From: Chaetoderma sp. LZ-2023a | Lineage: Eukaryota; Mollusca; Caudofoveata; Chaetodermatida; Chaetodermatidae | Direction of reading: 5' to 3' | NCBI GenBank assembly: GCA_034401795.1 | Contig: CM067371.1 | Coordinates: forward strand, 81,426,628-81,490,627 | Length of the DNA: 64,000 bases | Shown here: in pieces, positions 9,812 through 16,884 of the stretch | How positions within the stretch are numbered: position 1 is the stretch's first letter | How the letters are laid out: every line of letters begins with the position of its first letter | Notes under the pieces: model-generated | Seen by the model: only the letters and a program-made list of their open reading frames with translations | Databases searched by the model: none | What the model was told of the DNA's origin: nothing | Position numbers and translations under genes: made by a program

Positions 9812-11861
9812 AGACCTGGTTGCCCGTCCTGCGGGAGGTTTCTTAAAAGCCGCTTCGTTCCGCACTTGTGCTTCAGCTGCAGTCCCTGTGGACCGTTGCT
9901 GAAGTGCGACGTATGTAAGCAGTGGGGGGGCGACTTAATGTCTGATTTTCTCGCATTGCAGGCAAGGGAGAAAGTGATGGAGGAAGAGAGGAAGAAGAAG
10001 GAGAAAGTTTGTAAGAAGGGTAAGAAGAAGGCCTCATCCGCGGTGGATATGGAGGCCTTCAGGTCCGAAATGTTGCAAGAGATGCAGAGGACAATAAAGG
10101 ATCTGGTCCCAGAGTTGCTTCGCGGCATGCTCCCTGGGTCAGCTCCTTTGTTGTCCTCGGCATCTGCTTACGAGCAGGTGATCCCCGCCTCTGAATCCGG
10201 TCTCTTTAGGTCCGGTCCGGTTGTGGATTCAGAGGTGGCCCCTTTGTTGGGGGCAGTCCAAGGCCCTGGCAGCAGGCATGGCGCCGCGCCGAGGGGCCGT
10301 GGACAACGGTTGTTGCTGGGACCCGCGGTCTGCTCATCAGACCCCGGGTATCCGCGCGCCGAAGGTGTCAAAGCCTCCTATGGCACCTTTCCTGGCCAGT
10401 CCGGGTTGGCTCTCTTTGCTGACCCGGAGTCTAATCTTTCTGGCCAGGAAGAAGAGGATCTCCTGCTGGGGTCGCCTTCTGAGGACGTGGCCATGGAATA
10501 CGACGTCTGTGCACCCCTCGCGGGGAATGCAGGCGACGTGTTCCATGGTTCTACTCACGCAGGAGTAGATTTCACGGTCCAGAGGGTGTCCCCGGGCGGT
10601 GCTGTTGACCACGGATACCGCATACCTCGGCTTGCCGATGGTGTTGCTGGTGCTGGTCAGACCCGTGGTAGAGCGGTGTTTACCCCACGCTCTGCCACGG
10701 CGCCTGCTCCTGGTCAAGCCGCGGAATTTAGCATGCCTGCTCTCTCGGGCCCGCATGCTTTTCCAGGCTTGCCAGGGGTATCAGCTTACCCGCCGTCGAC
10801 GTCAACTGCGAGTGCTCTGGAGGAAGACGAAGGCCCTCGTCTAGTAGAGCGCTCGCAGTTAGCCACGGAGGAGGATTGGTCGGACGCTTGCCAGTGGCTG
10901 GTAAGTGTTCGGCCAGATCTACCCGTGGAGCTGCCGGCTAGCCAGCGTGACCATAGGCCGTGGTTAGCTGGTAGGCCGGCGGCTACCGCTATGCCATCTC
11001 TGCCGCTGGCTGAGCATGTCGTGGACATGTTCGAAGCGGCGGAGGCGTCCATTGAGGTGAATGGACGTCTCGCGAAGGCCCCTCGCGAGGGTGGCGAAGC
11101 GGTGCCGCATCGTGCCCCTGGATTACCAGCGGTACGGTGTGGTGCCGAAGCCAAGCGTTGATGATCGCGCGGCTTTGGGCGAAGATGCGCGGCCGGGCTC
11201 ACGTTCTGACACGGGAGTCTTGTGCTCGAACGCGTTGCGTTCGGCGAATGCCGCGCTGCGGGATGCGGAGGAGAGTGGGAGGGCGTCGATTGCCGCTCTG
11301 TCCCACGTCTCCCAGCTGCTACAAGGGGTGGTAGCGGCCTCCGCATCACGCCAACCAAGCCCGGTAACAGTCCAGAGAGCCATCCAGGATGGTATCAACC
11401 TGGCTTTGGACTGTTTGACGCGGGCGGTGACCAGAAGTGTCCGGGCGAGGCGCACGTTTGCGCTTGACAATCTGTGCCCGTCCCAGGACCTGTATAATAG
11501 GCTGCTGCGGACGCCTATGACAGGTCCTGGTCTCTTTGGAGGTGAGGGATGCAGGCACCTCCAGGAGACGGTCACTCTGGTTAATAACCAGAGGGCGCTG
11601 CGGGAACAATTTGAGGTGCTCCGGCGGGAGCGTGTTCGCGCGGCACCCCCTGCGTATCGTCCTCTGCAGGCTCGAGGTGGTGCTGGCCAGGTCAGAGGCC
11701 AGCCACCGTCGCAACGTAGGCCTAGGCCACGGGCGATTCGGCCAGCAGCGAGGGGGGCGCAGGCTCCCCAGCCGCACCCAGCCAGACAGCCGCCCGCGCA
11801 CCGTGGTGCGCGCGGCGCTGGGCGGGGCGCGCGGGGATCTGGTCGCGGTAATCGGGCCTGA
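9812..11861 (+). pseudogene. DIRS copy B Gag-like protein, main exon, one frameshift
   Basis: The N-terminus has clustered Cys/His residues (CPSC, HLCFSCSPC, CDVC within about 45 residues), suggesting a zinc-binding module, then a Lys/Glu-rich segment (EEERKKKEKVCKKGKKKA). A long Pro/Gly/Ser-rich middle follows, then a conserved helical region (LPLAEHVVDMFEAAEASI ... ALSHVSQLLQGVVAASASRQ), and finally an Arg/Gly-rich tail (RGARGAGRGARGSGRGNRA) typical of RNA-binding segments. Frame 1 is open to about 11090, where one extra G (cgcgagggtgg against cgcgaggtgg in copy A) shifts the frame; the rest reads open to TGA at 11859-11861. No retroviral CCHC knuckle is seen. The Gag function is inferred from position and composition. 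Confidence 0.82.
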
Positions 11862-13992
11862 TGGCCTGGTTACCGCGGTGGGAACCACTCCGGTGTTTCA
11901 GGCCGAGAGAACAGTGCCACTCTGGCCCTCCTTATGTCCACCTCTATCCCTAGGTGGACCGGTGGGCGGCCGTTTGGCCGCCCACTTGCCAGAGTGGAAG
12001 CGGTTGACTCAGGACCGTTTAGTCTTGCGATGGCTTTCGGTCGGGTATCGTCCCGACTGGGTGACAGGCCCGCCATCGCGACTGTCTCTCGCGCCGATCT
12101 GGACTCCCATTCCACGGGATCCGGATCAGAGGTTGTGTATAGAGGAGGAAATAAATTCCCTCATACTAAAAGAAGCCATTCAGCCGGCACAGAGGTGCCC
12201 GGGCTTCTATTCAACCCTGTTCTTAGTAACAAAAAACACCGGAGGGTGGAGGCCGATTCTCAACCTCAAGCCATTGAACAAGTTCATCGAGACGCCCAGT
12301 TTCAAGATGGAGACTGTGCGCTCGGTGTTGGCGGGGTTAGAGCGAGGAATGTGGACAGCGTCGATAGATTTGAAGGATGCTTATTTCCACATTCCCATAG
12401 AGAGGAGTTTCCGTCGCTTCCTGAGATTTGCATTTCAGGGCCGGCGGTGGGAATTCAGGGTGTTACCCTTCGGAATTTCCACGGCTCCTCGGGTCTTCAC
12501 CCGTGTGGTTCTCGCGATCACTGCATACCTCCGCAGGAGAAGCATAGCAGTCCACACGTACATAGACGACTGGCTGTTGAAAGCACACACCCGGGAATCG
12601 TTGTCAGCCAATCTGGAGATTGTTTTGAAAACTCTCTCGGACTTGGGCTGGGTGATCAATTTCCCGAAATCAGAGCTAACTCCATCCCAGAAGTTTGTTT
12701 ACCTGGGCATGTTCTTCGATCTGGAGACGGGGTATGTGTACCCCACTCAGGAGAGGGTTCAAATACTCATCTCGGTAATTCAGTCGGTGTGCGACAGTCG
12801 TCATGTCCTGGCACGGGTTTACTTGAGAATGCTGGGCTTGATGGTTTCTTTGGAACCAGTCATTCCGCAGGCCGCCTTGCGCAGGCGCCCGATCCAGTTG
12901 TTTCTCATGACACAGTGGACCCAGAGTTCAGGTTCGCTGGACTCGAACGTGTCGGTGTTGGCGCCTCTGATTCACCACCTGCAATGGTGGTTGATTACAG
13001 AGAATCTCTTGCCGGGGGTTTTGCTAACCCCTCCCCACCCTCAGGTGACTGTGTATACAGATGCATCGATGGAGGGGTGGGGAGCTTGTCTGGAAGAGTC
13101 CACAGTATCAGGGCTTTGGGATCTGGATCAGTCCAAGGAACATATCAATCTACTAGAGCTAAGAGCAGTAGTCCTGGGCCTGGAACATTTCTTAAAGAAT
13201 GTTCAGGGCAAGATTGTTCTCATTCGTTCAGACAACTCGACAGTAGTGACTTACATAAACCGCCAGGGCGGAACGAAGTCGCCCAGTCTCTGTATGATGA
13301 CATGGAAATTGCTTTGTTGGTGCCTGGATCATGGGATCACCTTGAAAGCAGTTCATATTCCGGGGAGGTTAAATCTGCTAGCAGACTCATTGAGCCGAAG
13401 GATGAGTGTTTTACCCACGGAATGGCAACTAAATCAATGTGTGGCGGATCGTCTGTTCGACCATTGGGGGAAACCCAACATAGATTTGTTCGCAATGAAG
13501 AAGAATGCGAAGATGACGACGTACGTCTCAGCGATTCCAGACCCAAGCGCTTTCGCAACAGATGCGTTAGCTATCAGCTGGGAGGGAATGTATGCATACG
13601 CATTCCCCCCAGCAATCCTGATTCCAAAGGTGCTTCAGAAAATCAGGCAGCAGGAGTGCCAAGTGCTTCTGATCGCCCCGGATTGGCCAAGCCGATCGTG
13701 GTATACGGATCTGCTGGACCTTCTGGTCTGCAATCCGGTTCCGCTGCCTCTGATGGACAACCTTATCTTCCAGGGCAAGGCCCTTCACGACAATCTGTCA
13801 ATGTTCCGATTGACTGCGTGGATGTTGTCAAGGAATCTAGAATTAAGGAGGGCTTTTCTGAGCAAGCGGCCATGTTTATGGCCAAAGCCAGGAGGGGGTC
13901 AACCTCCAGAGCATATAATTATAAAATCAACAGATTTGCAGAGTGGTGCTCAAAAAGATGTATTGATCCAATGGAATCATCTATTCAGGTAG
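11536..13992 (+). CDS. DIRS copy B reverse transcriptase-RNase H with methyltransferase-like tail
   Basis: An uninterrupted frame of 818 codons. The first ~110 overlap the Gag tail in another frame. RT: the catalytic Asp of LKDAYFHIP is residue 281 and YIDDWL starts at residue 342. RNase H: Asp509 (YTDAS), Glu541 (LLELRAV), Asp566 (RSDNST) and Asp617 (LLADSLS) give the expected D-E-D-D set. From about residue 622 comes a region (NQCVADRLF, KPNIDLFAMKKNAK, IPDPSAFATDALAISW, YAFPPAILIPKVL) in the position usually assigned to a DAM-like methyltransferase in DIRS elements. I see no clear DPPY motif, so activity is doubtful. No Met lies between residue 1 and the RT core, so either 11536 is the start or the frame is entered from Gag by frameshift (+1). 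It synthesises cDNA from element RNA. Confidence 0.92.
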   Translation: MEVRDAGTSRRRSLWLITRGRCGNNLRCSGGSVFARHPLRIVLCRLEVVLARSEASHRRNVGLGHGRFGQQRGGRRLPSRTQPDSRPRTVVRAALGGARGDLVAVIGPDGLVTAVGTTPVFQAERTVPLWPSLCPPLSLGGPVGGRLAAHLPEWKRLTQDRLVLRWLSVGYRPDWVTGPPSRLSLAPIWTPIPRDPDQRLCIEEEINSLILKEAIQPAQRCPGFYSTLFLVTKNTGGWRPILNLKPLNKFIETPSFKMETVRSVLAGLERGMWTASIDLKDAYFHIPIERSFRRFLRFAFQGRRWEFRVLPFGISTAPRVFTRVVLAITAYLRRRSIAVHTYIDDWLLKAHTRESLSANLEIVLKTLSDLGWVINFPKSELTPSQKFVYLGMFFDLETGYVYPTQERVQILISVIQSVCDSRHVLARVYLRMLGLMVSLEPVIPQAALRRRPIQLFLMTQWTQSSGSLDSNVSVLAPLIHHLQWWLITENLLPGVLLTPPHPQVTVYTDASMEGWGACLEESTVSGLWDLDQSKEHINLLELRAVVLGLEHFLKNVQGKIVLIRSDNSTVVTYINRQGGTKSPSLCMMTWKLLCWCLDHGITLKAVHIPGRLNLLADSLSRRMSVLPTEWQLNQCVADRLFDHWGKPNIDLFAMKKNAKMTTYVSAIPDPSAFATDALAISWEGMYAYAFPPAILIPKVLQKIRQQECQVLLIAPDWPSRSWYTDLLDLLVCNPVPLPLMDNLIFQGKALHDNLSMFRLTAWMLSRNLELRRAFLSKRPCLWPKPGGGQPPEHIIIKSTDLQSGAQKDVLIQWNHLFR

Positions 13993-14831
13993 TGGCTGAT
14001 TTCCTCTGTCACCTATATGATGCCTATAGCCTCAAGCCTAACTCTATTGCTGGTTATAAATCAGCTTTAATGACTGTTATTCCTTGCTTGGCTAATAGGG
14101 GGAGTGATGAAGTAAGTACATTAAATGTATTAATTAAAGGCATGGGCAATCTAAGACCAAGGAATCCTCCACTGATTCCGTCTTGGAGTTTATCACTGGT
14201 GCTCCAGGTACTAGGTGATAAGCCTTTTGAACCACTTAGTTCCATTTCTATGAAAATGTTAACTCTTAAAACTGTATTTTTAATTGCTGCGGCCTCGGCG
14301 AGGCGTAGGAGTGAAATTCACGCCTTATCAGCCGAGGTTGACCGTTTTGTGGTTACAGGGGAAGGCCTTAAGCTTCTACCTAGGATTAATTTCTTGTCTA
14401 AAAATCAGTCATTGAAATATCCAGGTCAACCTATTTTTTTGCCATCTTTAACTAGATATGATCCTAATTCTAAAGTATGGTGCCCCGTACGGGCGCTGCT
14501 TCGGTACAAACAGCGTACTTCGGAGTGGCGTACCGACCAGTCAGCGTTATGGTTGTCATATATTGAACCCCATGGTAGGGCGTCTAAGGACACCATTTCT
14601 AGGTGGATTGTGGAATGTATTCAATTTTGTCACAAATCCGCCACCGGGCGACAGGTTGACGTGGCCAAGGCTCACAGTGTCCGCGGTGTCGTGGCATCCC
14701 TTGCCCTGTTTAGTGGGGTTCCTGTGGATGATATTATGTCAGTGGCTCAGTGGCACTGTGAGTCAAGTTTTACAGACCATTACCTCCGTGACACCTCTAA
14801 CCCTCTCGCCTTGTCGATTCTGAAACAATAA
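11934..14831 (+). CDS. DIRS copy B tyrosine recombinase with long overlapping N-terminal frame
   Basis: An open frame of 965 codons. Codons 1 to about 620 overlap the RT-RNase H gene in the -1 frame and encode a Ser/Gly/Pro/His-rich, probably disordered sequence. The recombinase proper begins around DVVKESRIKEGFSEQA and ends NPLALSILKQ. Catalytic residues seen: Arg791 (ASARRRSEIHAL, R-x-x-E), His914 and Arg917 (AHSVRG), and Tyr950 (DHYLRD), a full R-H-R-Y set. The frame is the same as Gag, separated only by the Gag TGA at 11859-11861 with no further stop between. The ATG at 11934 is absent in copies A and D, so how this frame is entered is open. It should integrate a circular cDNA without target duplication. 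Confidence 0.9.
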   Translation: MSTSIPRWTGGRPFGRPLARVEAVDSGPFSLAMAFGRVSSRLGDRPAIATVSRADLDSHSTGSGSEVVYRGGNKFPHTKRSHSAGTEVPGLLFNPVLSNKKHRRVEADSQPQAIEQVHRDAQFQDGDCALGVGGVRARNVDSVDRFEGCLFPHSHREEFPSLPEICISGPAVGIQGVTLRNFHGSSGLHPCGSRDHCIPPQEKHSSPHVHRRLAVESTHPGIVVSQSGDCFENSLGLGLGDQFPEIRANSIPEVCLPGHVLRSGDGVCVPHSGEGSNTHLGNSVGVRQSSCPGTGLLENAGLDGFFGTSHSAGRLAQAPDPVVSHDTVDPEFRFAGLERVGVGASDSPPAMVVDYRESLAGGFANPSPPSGDCVYRCIDGGVGSLSGRVHSIRALGSGSVQGTYQSTRAKSSSPGPGTFLKECSGQDCSHSFRQLDSSDLHKPPGRNEVAQSLYDDMEIALLVPGSWDHLESSSYSGEVKSASRLIEPKDECFTHGMATKSMCGGSSVRPLGETQHRFVRNEEECEDDDVRLSDSRPKRFRNRCVSYQLGGNVCIRIPPSNPDSKGASENQAAGVPSASDRPGLAKPIVVYGSAGPSGLQSGSAASDGQPYLPGQGPSRQSVNVPIDCVDVVKESRIKEGFSEQAAMFMAKARRGSTSRAYNYKINRFAEWCSKRCIDPMESSIQVVADFLCHLYDAYSLKPNSIAGYKSALMTVIPCLANRGSDEVSTLNVLIKGMGNLRPRNPPLIPSWSLSLVLQVLGDKPFEPLSSISMKMLTLKTVFLIAAASARRRSEIHALSAEVDRFVVTGEGLKLLPRINFLSKNQSLKYPGQPIFLPSLTRYDPNSKVWCPVRALLRYKQRTSEWRTDQSALWLSYIEPHGRASKDTISRWIVECIQFCHKSATGRQVDVAKAHSVRGVVASLALFSGVPVDDIMSVAQWHCESSFTDHYLRDTSNPLALSILKQ

Positions 14832-15359
14832 CCGCTTTATGTTTGTGAAGAGTGCCTCCGCATTGCTTATATACTTCGCCATTCAGCGACGGTGACAACC
14901 ACTTGTCGGGACTGTATCATCCTTCTCTACTGGATTCATGATGACAGCTTCCTAGTACAACAAGGTCAGTCTTGTTCATGTGTTGTTCATTGTTTTGTAT
15001 TGTCACGTTACCCAGTGTTATTAATATGGTGATGGTTTATGTGGGTTGTGGTTCTTTAGTGAGAGTATACGAAAATGGAGCCTTTTCGTCTCTGTCCTAT
15101 AGTACTTAGCACTAGTACGAAGAGAGCGTGTAGGACATTGAGGTCATTTAATCTTCCTCCCAAGGGAGGGGGGGGGAGCGCATATGACAAATCGGTCATC
15201 TCTCAGGCATCGGTTGTGTTATCCGATGGTTTATCAAATCCTGACTGTGTTTTCACACAGTTTCAGACGTCATAAGTGCCTTAAACGCTTGAAAGCGTAT
15301 AGGGAAGAGCTGGTCTTTTGACCTCGCCTCCCTCCCGCCAGATTCACTTTCGAATTCTG
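14832..15359 (+). promoter_or_regulatory. DIRS copy B conserved 3' noncoding block with stem-loops
   Basis: No coding sequence. Segments shared with copies A, C and D include attaatatggtgatgg, gtcctatagta, gtaggacattgaggtcat, a G-rich run and gagcgcat. Stem-loop 1 at 15208-15228 pairs CATCGG with CCGATG. Stem-loop 2 at 15245-15260 pairs CTGTGT with ACACAG around tttc. The equivalent stems in other copies carry paired substitutions, arguing for selection on RNA (or single-stranded DNA) structure. Confidence 0.6.
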
Positions 15360-15459
15360 GCAATATCAAAAGTATTAGGGAGGTAAGTATACTCTTGATG
15401 TGAAATAAACGAAATCTAGGATTTCTTTTTTCACGAGAGAGTTGATACTTACCTCCCTA
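15360..15459 (+). repeat. Internal complementary region, DIRS copy B
   Basis: Reverse complement equals the last ~55 bases of the element (ending cgttta) followed immediately by the first ~45 bases (starting tttcacatc). It therefore represents the inverted circle junction, which fixes both element ends to the base. It sits between the recombinase gene and the right ITR as in other DIRS1-like elements. Confidence 0.92.
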
Positions 15460-15519
15460 GATACTGACCCGGCCTCTCCGCCCCACAGAGGCTCGGTCTT
15501 CAGGCTCTTGGTAGTTGCA

Positions 15520-15742
15520 TGTGTTAGCCAATAAATGAGCCAGAGGAAGTAGTAGTCGGCGCATGCGCGGTGGTGGGGCGAGCATCCGCCGGACTACCTC
15601 TGACTCCCTGCCCAGTAGGGGCACCTAACTGTTTTTAATCTGAGTGTTTTATTGAGTGAAAGCCGATATTTAGCAATATCAAAAGTATTAGGGAGGTAAG
15701 TATCAACTCTCTCGTGAAAAAAGAAATCCTAGATTTCGTTTA
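15520..15742 (+). repeat. Right inverted terminal repeat, DIRS copy B
   Basis: Inverse of the left repeat. It begins gttagccaataaatgagcc, carries gaggaagt and ggcgcatgcgcg, and ends ...agatttcgttta. It contains a second copy of the NRF-1/ETS/CCAAT-like cluster pointing outward on the minus strand, so antisense transcription from this end is possible. Confidence 0.88.
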
Positions 15743-15849
15743 GATAGATCTAGGCCTTTATTGCTATCAGTATGAGTTGAACGGTCGCGTAGAAATGATA
15801 GACTTAATCTAATGAGAATAGCTTCACGATCTTTGGACATCCAATGTCA

Positions 15850-15995
15850 ATTGACATAGGCAGCAACAGCTACATTTTGTAGCAGCCAGTCAAATTAGTT
15901 ACAAAATATTCAACAGCTTACCCGTAATAGTTTTCCGGAAGTTGTTAGTCATGGCATTCGGGGATTGATCAATCCCAACATGGCAAGGTGTTGGT
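15850..15995. repeat. Foldback family 1, half copy
   Basis: Contains gtcaaattagttacaaaatattcaacagcttacc followed by the outer segment gaagttgttagtcatgg...ttgatcaatcccaacatgg. This is the right half of the palindromic repeat described at 31878-32242. It lies about 110 bp beyond the end of DIRS copy B. Confidence 0.65.
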
Positions 15996-16060
15996 GGTAC
16001 ATCTACCTCAATATTGTCTGGAACTCATCATGTGCAGAATTCTGTTTTCTTACATGTATG

Positions 16061-16681
16061 TGGAGTCTGTCTAATAGTCCATTCTAAAGCCATGACTATC
16101 TGGTTTTTAGGTTGCAAAGGATGGTGTCACTGTGGAGTCTGTCTAATAGTCCATTCTAAAGCCATGCCTATCAGGTTTTTAGGTTGCAAAGGGTGGTGTC
16201 ACTGTGGAGTCTGTCTAATAGTCCATTCTAAAGCCATGACTATCTGGTTTTTAGGTTGCAAAGGGTGGTGTCACTGTGGAGTCTGTCTAATAGTCAATTC
16301 TAAAGCCATGACTATCTGGTTTTTAGGTTGCAAAGGGTGGTGTCACTGTGGAGTCTGTCTAATAGTCCATTCTAAAGCCATGACTATCTGGTTTTTAGGT
16401 TGTAAAGGGTGGTGTCACTGTGGAGTCTGTCTAATAGTCCATTCTAAAGCCATGACTATCTGGTTTTTAGGTTGCAAAGGGTGGTGTCACTGTGGAGTCT
16501 GTCTAATAGTCCATTCTAAAGCCATGCCTATCAGGTGTTTAGGTTGCAAACGGTGGTGTGTCTAATAGTCCATTCTAGAGCCATGACTATCAGGTGTTTA
16601 GGTTGCAAAGGGTGGTGTGTCTAATAGTCCATTCTAGAGCCATGACTATCAGGTGTTTAGGTTGCAAAGGGTGGTGTCACT
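16061..16681. repeat. 72-bp minisatellite abutting a host exon
   Basis: Seven units of 72 bp start at 16061, 16133, 16205, 16277, 16349, 16421 and 16493 (tggagtctgtctaatagtcc...), followed by two shorter ~60-bp units lacking the cactgtggag part. Because 72 is divisible by three, it produces a long repetitive open frame (16014-16565), which I treat as non-genic. The array ends about 55 bp before the SLC41 exon at 16737, directly against its polypyrimidine tract. Confidence 0.92.
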
Positions 16682-16736
16682 GTTTCTTTCTATTCTTATT
16701 TGTTTTACTTATAACTTATAATGCTTTCATTTACAG

Positions 16737-16884
16737 TGCCATATCCGTGGATAGCTCCCACATTGTTAGCCATGTTTGCTGTGTTAATCCCACTATGGAC
16801 ATATTTGTCTATAAAGAATCCGTATACTAATGAAGTCATCTTCACTGGATGGATACCGATCATTGTTGCAATGTTTATCAGCAG
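16737..16884 (+). CDS. SLC41A-like: SLC41/MgtE-like magnesium transporter, internal exon (first found here)
   Basis: Acceptor atgctttcatttacag, donor gtaaga. It reads PYPWIAPTLLAMFAVLIPLW..., one membrane helix, then NEVIFTGWIPIIVAMFIS, the start of a second helix. The PWIAP...IPLW and GW.P...AM.IS pattern is that of the second MgtE domain of SLC41 carriers, which move Mg2+ across the plasma membrane. It starts with two bases completing a codon and ends with two bases (AG) that join T of the next exon to give Ser-Ser-Ile-Gly-Gly. Earlier exons encoding roughly the first half of the ~500-residue family protein were not found and probably lie upstream of the window. Confidence 0.87.

Larger units (their letters stand above)
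8712..15742 (+). mobile_element. DIRS-type retrotransposon copy B, complete and nearly intact
   Basis: Complete element of 7031 bp. Boundaries are set by the internal complementary region: read in reverse complement, it runs from the right terminus (...agatttcgttta, ending at 15742) directly into the left terminus (tttcacatcaagag, from 8712). Contents are left ITR, spliced first exon, Gag, RT-RNase H, overlapping recombinase, conserved 3' block, ICR and right ITR. The only coding lesion I find is a one-base insertion in Gag at about 11090. Over about 160 bp the two ITRs differ at about one site, so insertion or homogenisation is recent. DIRS elements do not make ordinary target duplications and none is seen. 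Confidence 0.95.

Noticed and set aside
13761..13774. Candidate 3' splice site (ccttatcttccag) upstream of the recombinase, present in all DIRS copies
   Set aside because: Joining it to the exon-1 donor in phase 0 would continue in the RT frame, not the recombinase frame, and the bases also encode a conserved peptide.
8700..15760. Target-site duplication around DIRS copy B
   Set aside because: Flanks cagata and gatagat do not form a convincing duplication, in keeping with recombinase-mediated integration.
16014..16565. 183-codon open frame of Cys/Trp-rich repeats (CGVCLIVHSKAMTIWFLGCKGWCH)
   Set aside because: It is the 72-bp minisatellite read in one frame; the array is intronic and abuts a splice acceptor, with no start context or conservation to support a protein.
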